Positions 1-10,784 of a stretch of DNA of 64,000 nucleotides are shown here, piece after piece. Below the pieces are notes generated by a model. It was not told where the DNA came from and ran no database searches. It worked only from the letters and a program-made list of their open reading frames with translations. Numbering within the stretch: the stretch's first letter is position 1; every line of letters begins with the position of its first letter. This stretch comes from Aphanomyces cochlioides (taxonomy: Eukaryota > Oomycota > Saprolegniomycetes > Saprolegniales > Verrucalvaceae), in the NCBI GenBank assembly GCA_019828595.1, contig JAHQRK010000008.1:1116001-1180000 (forward strand), written 5' to 3'. Both the position numbers and the translations under genes were made by a program.

Positions 1-324
1 CTATATTTTCTTCGTCTGTTCGGACCGACGACGTTTCATCGTTGTCGTACGTTTCAGTTAGGGATCGGTCAGCGAGCCTTTGCGTTATTGCTGCAATTGC
101 ATGACCTTGACGCTCAATAATGTTATTTTGCTGGGTTAACATTGATGCAATATAGTTTTGCAAGGCAGCAATATCATTCACTTGCACTGAGCTAACGATT
201 TGAGGTTGGAGTCCACGTTGGTATCCTGCACTTGATCATTCACATGAGAGTTGGGATCATTCCCATCATTATTCGGATTTGTGACGGCTGAATTAGCCAA
301 ACTTCGTTGTGGAGACATACTCAT
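1..324 (-). pseudogene. N-terminal fragment of an LTR-retrotransposon gag-like ORF
   Basis: Reading leftward from an ATG at 324, the frame opens MSMSPQRSLANSAV and is rich in Asn, Asp and Gln. It meets a frameshift near 205-215 and resumes in another frame as a Gln-rich helical segment (LTQQNNIIERQ) running off the window edge. It lies immediately downstream of a tRNA primer-binding-like site and a long non-coding stretch, the arrangement expected for the start of gag after a 5' LTR. No zinc knuckle, protease or RT is visible because the window ends. The family call is inference from context; a host gene cannot be excluded. Confidence 0.4.
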
Positions 325-890
325 AGTTTCTCGTCCCGGTTCGTGGCACTAATTGACAAAGCGTGTGTCAATGAATATTCAAATAACCGCTGAAAACTTC
401 CTGAAGGTATGGATTTAGTGAGCCCCTAGTCAACGCACGCAATCCACAAACAAAGGTTGTCGGCAGTATCAATCAAAAGTCCAGTGTGTTGTTCTGTCGC
501 CCGAGAACTGTACTTGAACACTTCAAGTATGATGAGGGCAATTACGTGTTTCGCTGTTTTTCCTTAGACTGCAGCAACTGTTTGTCTTCTTGGCTGGAAG
601 ACGTGTTCTTAGCGTAGCTTAACAAAACTTAATTTCGCTCACCTACACGACCGAAAGACTCGTTTCTGAGGCTTTCCAAACACACACGGCACTTGCGAGC
701 TCTAGTATATCCCTGAGTATACACAAGGAGACGATAGACCTTTCGTCTCTGGCGAACACCAACTTAACAAGCACTTGGTTAATCCAAAAGTCTCAGCAAC
801 ATCTCTGTCGACACCTATCAGCTAGCCAGTTCGCCTTTCCTACCCGACGTGTCTATGTAGATTCTCTAATTTCTAATTGGTAGAAAGTCT
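325..890 (-). repeat. Probable LTR with primer-binding site
   Basis: On the minus strand the sequence at 331-349 reads GTGCCACGAACCGGGACGA, which is complementary to a tRNA 3' region (T-arm GGTTCG followed by an acceptor stem) and sits just upstream of the gag-like ATG. Adjacent to it (354 onward on the plus strand) begins TGACAAAGCG, compatible with an LTR terminus TG...CA. The stretch to about 890 has no convincing ORF. The right boundary cannot be fixed because only one LTR is in the window; the following TPR pseudogene homology starts near 920. Confidence 0.4.
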
Positions 891-919
891 TGGGCTGGGT
901 TCGCCTTGGTGCCCGTCTT

Positions 920-2260
920 TACTTCAGTCTGGGTGCATTTTTTGGTCAAGGAAACAGCGCTGACACAAGTTGAAAATTCATTTCTATCGATTGCAGATCA
1001 CGAGCACGTGGACTCACTTCATGCCATATTTCGCCAAAAGCGAGATATTGATTTTCCTGATAATGCAAAGCTCTCGTCCTGTGGGCAACGATGCGAATGG
1101 GCCAAGGGTGTCCTCTTGACGAGATTGAACCTGTGTTTCTTGAAGCATTTCATTAGCAAGTTCGACTGCTCTCAAAAGACCACCAAGATACACTGACGAC
1201 GATGAACTTCCTTGGAACTGTCAACGCCAGGCAAGGAAAATATGACGCAGCGATGCCCATCTTGATGGAATGCTTTGAAAGACTGCGTCGGCAATTGGGG
1301 GAAGAACACCAGGCAACTCGAAATACAAATCAGCCTTGCGTTTGAAAACCAAAACATGCTCGAAGAGTCACTTGAATGGGATCTCCGCTGCTTTGAAATC
1401 TAAAGGCGCGTCTTGGGTGAAGACTCTGACACAAGCAACATGCAAAACAATCTCGGAGTTTCCTTCTTTATGGTTGGGGATTTTGCGTCCGTGATGCCGC
1501 ACATTGAAGCTTCGTACACGGTTTTCCTGCGGACTCTAGGCCCTGACCACATGGCGACCATATCCACCCATGGAAATCTGGGTAATACGCATCGACTCTT
1601 AGGCAATTATGCCGAGGCGAAGCGAATTCTTCTCGATTGCCTAGAGCGCAATCCATGCGTGCAAATTACAAAGTCAATATGTACGTCGACTTTGGGTTTG
1701 GCTCGAGTCTCATGATATTTCTTATAGGCTTGCATTTCTTGGGTCTTTTGTACTTGTGCATGGAAGAATATGCTCGAGGATTGAGTTACTACGAGGAAGC
1801 TCTTAAAATTGTGGCTTCATTACATGGTCGTACCCACGCCAATTATGCACGCTCGTTGCCTGCCATCTTTATCCTCAAGCAGAAGACGCGATGATTTGAA
1901 GATTTGGACGGGGTTGAAGCATTTGAACAAATTTTACTTGAAGTTGATTGCAATCAAGACAATTGGAAGGATCTCGTGTGCCCTGGCTGTCGTTCAGAGA
2001 TTCAAGGCTTGCTTCATGCATGCTCGCTATGTCCATCCCAAGCACTTCGATTCTACACATCTTGCGTAGAATGAGCAAACCAACAAAGTATTGCGCCCAT
2101 GATCAAATCAATGAAGCCAATGCAAAGCTCCCTCCACGAGGAACGGTTAAACATTTTTGCCAAACTCCAACTGGACCGACTACGACGAGCATTTCTCACT
2201 CAACCGCGCGTATTGCGATGCAAATAATATTCCAGATAGCGAGAGGTTAGCATATCATCA
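920..2260 (+). pseudogene. Decayed TIR-like/TPR/ZZ family copy, 5'-truncated
   Basis: Pieces in all three plus frames match the two intact genes at 2430-7903. 930-1140 covers the linker helix region, 1170-1320 a TPR (LLSKDHQDTLTTMNFLG then GKYDAAMPILMECFERL), 1413-1660 two more TPRs (LGEDSDTSNMQNNLGVSF; LGPDHMATISTHGNLGN), 1720-1890 the last TPR (GLLYLCMEEYARGLSYYEEA), and 1950-2090 the C-terminal zinc finger with its cysteines spread over shifted frames. The N-terminal TIR-like domain is missing. Loss begins where the LTR-like block ends, so the retrotransposon insertion probably removed it. Multiple frameshifts and stops make it non-functional. Orientation is opposite to the two neighbouring intact copies, so this and the 2430 gene converge tail to tail. 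Confidence 0.75.
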
Positions 2261-2429
2261 CCACGGCCACAGCAAAGTTAACTTTCTACACAAGTCGATG
2301 AAAATTATTCAGTGCACTCTTTCTTATACTCTGAAGAATTTTCTATTTGCCAAGATGTCAAATTCCCCTTAAGAAAATTTTACACGCTCATAACTTGAAC
2401 CATACTGTAGGTAGTTCGTATGCTTCTGC

Positions 2430-4611
2430 CTAAAGAATATTGCAACATGAATGAACTTGAGTTTCACGGTTGATGTCAGTTGGCACAGCTTGGGGTAATC
2501 GCTGATTGAATGGCACTTGGTTTTCATCGCAATACGCAATGTACAGAGAGTAATAACTGTCATATTCATCTGTTGTGGAATTGGCCGCCAAAAGCTCGAG
2601 CCTCTGTTCTTGGAGGAACCTCATCGGAGGCTTGTCACTCACTAGGAAGTCCTTGCCATGGTTGCAAAACGCCTTTAGTTTGTTGAGCTCGACACAAGAT
2701 CGACAAAACCGCAGTGAAAATGCTGGGCATTGTGCACATGTGAATAGCATTCCATGGATTTCAAGAAAGCATCCATGACAAGTCCAAGTCCTCCACACAT
2801 CTTGAGTCCAATTAACTTCGCGGAGAGCATTGATAAAAGTCTCGATTTCATCCAATTCATCGAATTTCCCAGTTTTCTTCTTCAGGAAATACAGCGGTGG
2901 TAAGTAGAGAACGCGTCTTCCGTAGCTACTGCCGAGGCTCGCCAAATGCTCAAGACCAAGGTTCAAGTATTTTGACGCATTGTCGTACTCTTTAGTGGCA
3001 AAGTATGTATATCCAAGAATTCGTAAGCCTAAACATATCACTGTCAGTCAAATCGCAATAAACGTACACACAGCATTCTTGTTGCTGAGGATCAAGGGTT
3101 TCGAGACTTAGGCACCAGAGAAACGTTGCTTTTGCTTGCTCGTACTTTGCTTGACGTCGATATGTGTCGCCGAGGCTTATTCGGTAGTCCACAGTGTTTT
3201 TGTGCCGCGGGCCAAGCATGCGCTCAAAAGCCTCACAAGAAGATGAAATGTGATTTTCACCAGATACAAAGTCGCCCACTGCATTACAAACCACGCCAAG
3301 GTTGTGCCGGTAACAATAAGTTTCAGGGTGATCTTCCCCAAAAACACGAGAATGTGCTTGATAACAACGCGTTATCCACCCGAGGGCTTCTCTCAGCTTC
3401 CCCTGAAGTCTCAAAATATCGCCCAGTTGGGACATGGTTGCAATTGTCTGGACGTGGTCTTCACCTATATGACGGCACTGCCTCTCGAAGCAGTCCAGCA
3501 ATAGCGGCAATGCAGTGTCAAGTTTGCCATGATAGATGTAGCAAGCACCCAAATAGTTCATTGTAAGTAGAGTGTCCTCATGATCTTTCGAGAGTAATTC
3601 AATTTGGTGGTTCAACGCTTCGAGGCACATAGACTCGGCTTCTTCCAAAGAACGGTCTTGCAGCATTTTTGACCGTCCAAGCTCCGCAAGGGCTTTCCAC
3701 GTGCCTGGAAATGAAAGGCCTTTTTCTTGGCGGTAGATTTCGTAACTCTTTTGAAATGAATCAGTGGCAACGTCCTTCTGAATTTCAGTATCAGCAATAT
3801 GCCCTTTCGTGAAGAGCCAATCTGCTTTTGCTTCTTGAGACGTTGCTTGTACAATTTGTTGATCGACCATTCGAACCATCCACTTTACAAGGGCTTCAAA
3901 TATCATGCGGTCCAATTTTGTAAATCCAACTTCTTCTTCAATGAGCTCGAAAATTCTGTCACGATCTGTAGGCTCCGTAGTTTCCGATTTTTCACTGTTG
4001 ATTGTCCCTAACATTTGCTTGAATGCTCCGTCATTTTGGATATCCTGAAGAAAGGACTCTTTTTGAGACCGTCCCAATGCAATTTCAAAGCGAGCATTCT
4101 CCACGATGGATGCATAGACTTCAAACACACACCAAGTCCGTTTGAGAGTAGTCGGATCGTTCCACGGACTCATCACCATGACGACATTGCCAATAGCACG
4201 CAACGAATGTCGAAATATGCCAAACCAATAGTCAAACGAATGGATCTGGCTTTCAATTTCATGTTGGTTGTTGCAAAACGTACAAAACCACAGCGCGACT
4301 GAATCATCCATACCTTGTTCTTGGAAGAAGTCGTCCAAGGCATCCACGACATCCAAGTAGTTATACGACCACGCATGACTGACAAACCACGTAGCTGGTT
4401 TGACGAATAAATGACCATCAGGCTGTTGGCGAAGATGCTCGACCAAAGACAGCTTGGTCGATGCAGTATATGGCAGCAGATATTTCGTGCACACCTCGCC
4501 TGTGGTCAAACCTTGAAATGCATCTCGTCCACCATGGAGATCGACAAATAGCTTGAAGCAACTGAGTGTCAGGCCGGTAGGCTTGGCGATCGCCTCTGGG
4601 CCAACTTGCAT
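2430..4611 (-). CDS. TIR-like domain, TPR (kinesin-light-chain type) and ZZ zinc finger protein
   Basis: Two exons, 4611-3072 and 3028-2430, with a 43-bp intron (gtgtgt...tttag) that keeps the frame and gives 712 residues. Residues about 12-190 form the conserved N-terminal domain: GLTLSCFKLF, LTTGEVCTKYLLPYT, then FVSHAWSY (76-83), DVVDALDDFF, ALWFCTFCNNQ, VVMVMSPWNDP and WCVFE (160-164). The pattern FVSHAW, then an acidic strand, then SPW and WCxxE resembles a TIR fold; E164 would occupy the place of the TIR NADase glutamate (inference). Residues about 330-560 are TPRs with the kinesin-light-chain signature (LSKDHEDTLLTMNYLG; YCYRHNLGVVCNAVGDF). The C-terminus has CHGC, CAQC, CRSC and CNHG, a ZZ-like zinc ligand pattern. 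Probably cytoplasmic; no signal peptide or membrane segment. Start chosen at the only upstream ATG aligning with paralogues. No damage seen. Confidence 0.85.
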
Positions 4612-5280
4612 CGTGGAGCAGTGAGATGGGTGCTAAATGGAGAATGATAGGATTTCAATGTACTCCGGCTGACACGTACTGACGCCATTCCACTTCGTTG
4701 TGTCATCAATACTGCCATCGCTTGCTTGAAAATTCCAGGGCTGTCGTCGTTTGAAACAATCAGTAATTATATCGACTCATTTGATTGGTGGACTATTGTA
4801 TATTTCAGCCAATAAAATGGCTTTAGTGGTTTCATTAGCCAATAAAAATGACTCTTGCCTCGCCATTACGTATTTTCAATCACCACGAAATCGATATTTT
4901 TAACCCCACAACGAAATCAACTGCATGTAATGCATTCTCGTATGTGTGGGTGGTCATCATCGAACTTGCATGATCATCAGTATATGATGTCGTATTCCTG
5001 GCAACGTTCACGTCTTCATTAGGTATTTTGAGAGTGCGACTGTTTTGATGAGCTCATTTGGATGGAAAATGGCTTGACACTCTCGCGTCACTGAACAACT
5101 AAACTCACGTGTTGTTCGGTTGGAGCTAGCATGCTTGATTCCACCTAGGGCTCATGAAACTAGAGTCCTCGGCTGGAATGAGCCCCACCAAGGAAAATTG
5201 CGTTTCATGAATATCAAAACAATGTTGAGGCATGTGGTGTAGATTACACAATTATGTGTATCATTTAATAATCGAAGTAG

Positions 5281-5650
5281 GTTTTCGAGAGTTAATTCCA
5301 TAAACAGTTCATATTCCGGATAATATCCCTTAAAAAGACTCTCCTGTGAACTCATAATCCGGATAATATCCCTTAAAAAGACTCTCCTGTACACCTACAT
5401 GCTCATGTATCTAACCATTTTGATAAACAAAGTCTCGGCAAACCAACTAGTGAACCCCAATGCCTAACTCATCTCTAACGTTTTGGCATTATTAACTGCG
5501 CCTCGCGCTGCAAATTGCGTAGCCCCTCCGACCAGTTTGTCGTCCTTTGAATTCTGCTTAATTTCACAGTAGAGCTCAAACTCTCATGAGTGTCTTTTTA
5601 AGGGATATTATCCGGAATATGTGCTGTTTATGGAATTAACTCGGTTTTCG
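5281..5650. repeat. Inverted repeat of about 62 bp, MITE-like
   Basis: The left arm 5281-5342 (GTTTTCGAGAGTTAATTCC... to ...TTAAAAAGACT) is the reverse complement, with few mismatches, of the right arm 5590-5650. The arms enclose about 245 bp without coding potential. A clear target-site duplication was not found, so assignment to a transposon family is open. Confidence 0.7.
5313..5390. repeat. 43-bp direct tandem duplication inside the left arm
   Basis: TCCGGATAATATCCCTTAAA plus AAGACTCTCCTGT occurs at 5313-5347 and again at 5356-5390 with one or two differences. It duplicates the inner end of the 5281 arm of the inverted repeat. Confidence 0.8.
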
Positions 5651-5750
5651 ATGCAACTCCACACTTGGCTGTTGTCGATTGTGCTTATTGGCATAATGTT
5701 ACTGAATGTGAATGCAGCTGGTGTCCATTGTCGTTCTCCTACTTGAGACT

Positions 5751-7903
5751 TCATCCGACGATTGCATGTTGGGTCAGTCTCTCGTCAAAAGAAACGTGAT
5801 TTTCGTCGCAATATGCTTGGTAAGCCAAGAAGTGTTGCTGATATTCGGTCCACTGGGAATTCTTGAGAAAAATCTTCAAACGTTGTTCTTGGAGGTATCT
5901 CAGCGGAGGTTTCTCGCCTTCAAGAAATTCGCGTCCATGGTTACAAAATGCTTCTTGCTTCTTGAGATCCACACAACTTCGACAATAACGCAGTGAAAGC
6001 GCTGGACATTTCACACACGAGTACACAATTCCAAAGATTTCCTGATAGCAACCATGGCAAGTCCAGTTCTTCCAAACATCTTGGATCCAATTGATTTCAA
6101 GCATGGCCTTCTCAAATGAGTCAATCTCATCCAAGTGATCAAATTTAGCAGTCTTCGTCTTCAAAATAAATAGAGGTAACAAGTAATGAGCCTGTTTTTC
6201 GGCTGTATTTCCCTGTGTTGCCACATACTCAAGCCCGCGATTCAAATATTCTGATGCGTGATTGAACTCTCCCATCACCAAGTATAAATATCCAAGATAT
6301 TGATAACCTGTGGAGGTCATGGTCAGTCAAATTGGCTACCTAGTCACTTACATGATTCTTTCAATCGGGAATATATATTTTCATGTTGGAGGCACGAGAG
6401 GAGTGTTTTCTTAGCATCAGCGTACTTTCCTTGGTGTCGGTATGTGTCACCCAAGCTCAATCGAAATGCCACCGCACCTGAATGATCTGACCGTAACATG
6501 CGTTCAAATGCTGTACACGACGCTGTAATGTGCATTTCCGCAGACACAAAGTCACCAAGCCTATTGTAAAGAACGCCAAGGTTATGTTGAAAGACACTGG
6601 TTTGGGGATGGTCGTCGCAGAAAACTCGACACGCTATTTCATAACAGCGTCGCATCCACTGTAGAGCTTCTTGAGGCTTGTTTTTATGTCTCAAGACATT
6701 ACCGATTTGGGACATGGTTCCAAGTGTAACTTGGTGGTCTTCACCGAATAGATTCAACTGGTGACCAAAGCATTCCAATAAAAGTTTCAAAGCCATGTCG
6801 TATTTTCCATGGTTGATATAGCAATCGCCCAAATTGGTCATCGTGTCTAAGGTATCTTCATGATCTCTAGAGAGCAACTCCGTTTGATGAACTAAAGCTT
6901 CGAGGTACATGGCTTCAACGTCATCGTGCGAACAGCCTAAATGCATTTTTTGCTTTGCGAGCTGAGCAAAAGCTTTCCACGTGCCAGGAAACATGATGCC
7001 TTTCTCGTCACGATATTTTTCATAGGATTCTTGAAATAGTGCCGCTGCGATATCGTATTGGGCTTCAGCGTCGGCAATTTGTCCTTTTGAAAAGAGCCAA
7101 GCAGCTTTGGAGCCCAGCGATGTCGCTTGATCAATTTGTTGATCAACCGTACGAAGCATCCACTTTTCAATCGCGTCAAACACCATACGATCCAATTTCG
7201 CAAAGCCAACCTCGCTGCGAATGTGATGGAAAATATTGACTCTGTCCATGGGGATAGTCGTCTGTGACTTTTCACTTTGAATTGTACCGAGCATTCGGAG
7301 AAAAGCTACATCATCTTGACTTTGCATGTCTTGAAGGAAGTCGGCTTTCTGGGTTCGACCCATTGCAATTTCAAATCGGGCATTCTCCACAATTGAGGCA
7401 TACACTTCAAAGACACACCAGGTTCGCTTGAGAGTAGTTGGATCGTTCCACGGACTCATCACCATCACGACACTCCCAATTTCACGCAATGCGGATCTGA
7501 AAATCTGAAACCAATGCTGAAAAGAATGAGTATGACCTTCGATCTCATGTTGATTGTTGCAGAACATACAAAACCACAGCGCGACTGAATTATCCACACC
7601 TTGTTCTTGGAAGAAGTCATCCAAGGCGTCCACGACATCCAAGTAGAGATATGACCATGCATGGCTAACAAACCACGTGGCTGGTTTGGCGTAGAAATGG
7701 CCACCAGGCTGATGGCGAACATGTTCGACCAGGGACCACTTAGTCGATGCAGTATACGGCAGCAAAAATTTCGTGCAAACCTCGCCCGTGGTCAAACCTT
7801 GAAATGCCTCTCGACCACCGTGGATCTCGACGAATCGCTTGAAGAAACTGAGAGTCAATCCGATAGGTTTGGTGATCGCCTCGCTTTCTGTGTCGTTGTT
7901 CAT
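5751..7903 (-). CDS. TIR-like domain, TPR (kinesin-light-chain type) and ZZ zinc finger protein, second copy
   Basis: Exons 7903-6352 and 6307-5751 with a 44-bp intron (gtaagtg...ccacag) in the same place and phase as in the 2430 gene; 702 residues. N-terminal domain: FVSHAWSY at residues 78-85, DVVDALDDFF, ALWFCMFCNNQ, SPWNDPTTLKRTWCVFE ending near 166. TPR block: LSRDHEDTLDTMTNLG, FGEDHQVTLGTMSQIG, FCDDHPQTSVFQHNLG, SDHSGAVAFRLSLGDTYRHQ; after the intron YQYLGYLYLVMGEFNHASEY. C-terminal ZZ-like finger: CHGC, CVKC, CRSC, CNHG. It lies in the same orientation as the 2430 gene and is similar enough for a tandem duplication. ATG at 7903 is supported by paralogue alignment. No frameshift or stop seen, so it appears functional. 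Confidence 0.87.
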
Positions 7904-8874
7904 CTTGGAATCTTGGACACTCGGAGTAAAAAAACAAGAAATGAGTGAGTGGTCTTAAATCCCCGCTGGGGCTCAAAATGTGAACGACTGCGTGCCAACA
8001 AATTTCGTACTGTATCTGCTGAATTCATGCCACTTTCGATGTCGGGAAAGTACAGTACCGCTCGATGTACCAATTTTGTCTGAAACATTTGGTACAAGCA
8101 AACACTTTTCAAAAAATATCCTGCCAAAATTGCTGGCATAATATTAACAGAGAATTCTTCAGACAAGGGGTTGTAATTTTGGCAAATTTTCCTGAGCCAA
8201 GACGAGGTCTGCAACTATCAAGACATATTGGGAGATGCGGGAAATCAACAATTTAAAAAAATACGTCTTTATTTTTAAAAAATATTGCTCAAAACTTTTT
8301 TAAATTACATGATTGTTGGTGTATACAACATTTACAAAAGTTTCTTTAAGTTCCAAAATCTCTGACTTGTCGCTTAAAAAACTAACCAAGACATTTCCCA
8401 TTGCGATTACTTTTCGTTGAAACTTATAGCTATAAGTACAGTCTACAGCTGAGAACAATGAAATCCAGGATTGAAATGGTTTGAATATGGTTTTTTTAAT
8501 GTAAAGTTAAAAGAAACTTCTAAAAACTCCGACTTTGACGTTGAAAAAAACAAACAAGACATGACAAAATTTGATGTTTCTCGACTGATATCCTCATGAA
8601 GTATTCCTAAGTACCTTGTCCTAAAATATCAAGCTTTGAATCGTTTGGGAAGTGAGGGTTTTTTAGGCCGTTTTGCATGTTTCTTTTTATCATGGCTTGC
8701 AGTAGTTTTAGCACATGGTATTAGGCCTTTAAACGACGTTACACCACGATACAAAGGAATGTAAATCGTCCTCGATTAACATTCTATTCGTCGACGTTTA
8801 AGATATCGAAACAATTCAATCGAATAAACCTTCCATGTATTCATTCGACAATTCGACAACAGAGAGAAGTGTCG

Positions 8875-9740
8875 ATGAGCAGTCAAGTCCCTATGCCTGG
8901 TCGAGTTGGTGTTGTCCTTACTGTCAAAATTGGAAAACCACATGGAAACAGCCGAACGTCAGCTGAGAAAGAGCCAACGACGCTGTTTTATGATGTCACT
9001 GAAGACTCATATGCATCACTACGTTGTAGAATCTCCGATCGAGTGAAAGATATCGTCGACCGATACAACAATGCCCATTGCACATCCAGATCAAAATCTA
9101 CTATGGTGTATGATGACGCATTCCTTGTCCTAGTCAAACAAGCCGTCAATACAAAGCAGGCAGATTACACAGTCGCAGATGAGAGCAATTTCAAATCAAC
9201 AGCTAAGTCAGCTTGGTCAAATCACTGTAAAAAGCCAACCCAGGAGACTTCTCTCTCGAATTATTTGTCTATCTAGAAAAGGAAGATCAAAATGCACAGC
9301 AAATACGCCGAGCTACATCAGACCGTGTTGCTCTTATGTCCCAACGAATTCTATCGGTTGAAAGGCAACGACAACCTGGCCCCAGTGAATTGCAATACCT
9401 CAGTACTACTTTTGCTAGACAAATCGAGGAGCCAGACTTTGCCAATTTGCCTCAAACAAGAACAACTCAACAACTACGACACGTCGATGAGCAAGTGGAG
9501 AGGATAAGCCAGCAACGTGAATCAAACATTGTAGCAACAGCAGCTGAGTTTTGTGAAGTTCGTACCCAAATAAATGGCGTTGTCGTGCCAATCCAAGTCA
9601 ACGTTGCTGACTTGCGCAGGATATTGGGACTGCCCCCCTATCCTCTTCTCGCCCCATTTAGACCCCCAGTTGCATCAGCTGCTCCTTCTACAAATGTTGA
9701 AGACGTCGACCATGAAGACGACCGCGAATTTCAATTGTAA
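8875..9740 (+). pseudogene. Accessory ORF of the IS630-type element, single frameshift
   Basis: First part 8875-9231 (MSSQVPMPGRVGVVLTV) and second part 9231-9740 (KANPGDFSLELFVYLEKED onward) are in frames differing by -1. The switch falls at a run of five A at 9229-9233. Joined, it would be about 288 residues with an Arg/Gln-rich coiled segment (QQIRRATSDRVALMSQ), an Ile/Val-rich segment (INGVVVPIQVNVADLRRIL) and an acidic tail. I recognise no domain. Its place opposite a transposase inside the TIRs suggests a DNA-binding or helper protein of the transposon. The shift may be decay, a sequencing slip at the A run, or programmed; a one-base deletion is the simplest reading. Confidence 0.55.
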
Positions 9741-9773
9741 GCGTAGGAGAAACTATTGTTAATTGAGATTTGT

Positions 9774-10784
9774 CTACATATTAAATGCAAACTTTTCCTC
9801 ATCTAAGCCATCTTGTCTGTATCCACTATGATGAAATAAGTTCAAACCAATTTGGCGAGGCTCGTTAGACTCCATACAGCAGACCAAGGCAACATCCAGA
9901 GTACGCTTGATGTCATACCGGAAAGCAAGTGGATATTTCTGAATCCAACGCTTCAATTGAGAGAATGCTATCTCAATCGGATTCAAATGAGGGCAATACG
10001 GAGGCAAAAAGAAGAGCAAAGCTCCTTGTGAGTGGACAGCATCTTCTAGTTCCTTGTACATATGGATCTTAGCATTGTCGAGTATCATGATAGAACGAGG
10101 CAAAGGCCAGGGATTGAGGTAAGGTACAATTTTTTCACAAAGAGCACGATGGAATCTGGCTAGATCGAACGTTCCGTCAGTATAATCCCAACCAAGAAAG
10201 CCATTGCAATCGTAACCAGCTAGAATTGAAACTTTCTGACCACGGGAAAAGAGGAGATTTACAATAGCTGGAGTGTTCCGACGTGACCAAGCAAACTTCC
10301 TCAAGGCATCTCTGCCATCTTTAGAGGTCTCGTCGACAAAGACCAGTTGAGTTGGGTTAGTATAAAATGGCTTCAACCTATCGTAATACATTTTGACTTC
10401 ATGCTGAGAGCTTTCTCGCGCCCTCTTTTCTAAGACTTTTCGTGACAATCCTAAATCAAAGCGAAGTGCTCGAAATATAGTCGATGTGCTGACGTTGAGG
10501 ACTTGTGGATAGTGATAGACCAATTCAGCTCTGAGCTCCTCGATGTAAAAGCATGGATGCTCACTTACATATTGCTGGACAAAGCTAATCACGTTCTCTG
10601 GCCATCGCGAAGATCTCTTGTCTGCTGTTTTGGTGCCAACATGACCTAAACGTTTGAACTGTTGATTCCATCGAATAATGGAGCGTGTCGACATTCCAAG
10701 GAGTATACTGATGGCTTCAACAGAAATGCCATACACGTAGCGAAGGACAATAGAGTGCCACCGCATATCCTTGCTGTGAGTCAT
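9774..10784 (-). CDS. IS630/Tc1-type DDE transposase
   Basis: Intact 336-residue ORF from an ATG at 10784. N-terminal helix-turn-helix (VYGISVEAISILLGMSTRSI, residues about 17-36), a linker helix region, then the DDE_3 catalytic core: LVFVDETSKD (first Asp), MILDNAKIH (second Asp) and PPYCPHLNPIEIAFSQLK (Glu). All three acidic residues are present. It catalyses cut-and-paste transposition at the TIRs of the 8231-11193 element. No stop or frameshift, so it could still be active. Convergent with the accessory ORF, 33 bp apart. Confidence 0.9.
   Translation of the reverse strand: MTHSKDMRWHSIVLRYVYGISVEAISILLGMSTRSIIRWNQQFKRLGHVGTKTADKRSSRWPENVISFVQQYVSEHPCFYIEELRAELVYHYPQVLNVSTSTIFRALRFDLGLSRKVLEKRARESSQHEVKMYYDRLKPFYTNPTQLVFVDETSKDGRDALRKFAWSRRNTPAIVNLLFSRGQKVSILAGYDCNGFLGWDYTDGTFDLARFHRALCEKIVPYLNPWPLPRSIMILDNAKIHMYKELEDAVHSQGALLFFLPPYCPHLNPIEIAFSQLKRWIQKYPLAFRYDIKRTLDVALVCCMESNEPRQIGLNLFHHSGYRQDGLDEEKFAFNM

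Larger units (their letters stand above)
4612..5750. other. Intergenic region between the two intact TPR genes, with repeats
   Basis: This stretch holds the promoter side of the 2430-4611 gene and the 3' flank of the 5751-7903 gene. Two copies of AGCCAATAAAA lie near 4806 and 4838 (about 200 bp upstream of the ATG, CCAAT-like). A MITE-like inverted repeat lies at 5281-5650. The ORF at 5152-5394 is within the repeat and has no family support. Confidence 0.6.

Noticed and set aside
331..349. tRNA gene
   Set aside because: The GGTTCG-like segment is only a 19-base complement of a tRNA 3' end, as in a primer-binding site; no cloverleaf around it.
3126..3566. 146-codon plus-strand ORF
   Set aside because: Antisense shadow of the TPR exon of the 2430-4611 gene.
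5152..5394. Minus-strand ORF of 80 codons
   Set aside because: Its 5' part lies in the duplicated arm of an inverted repeat; no homologous pattern and no paralogous support.
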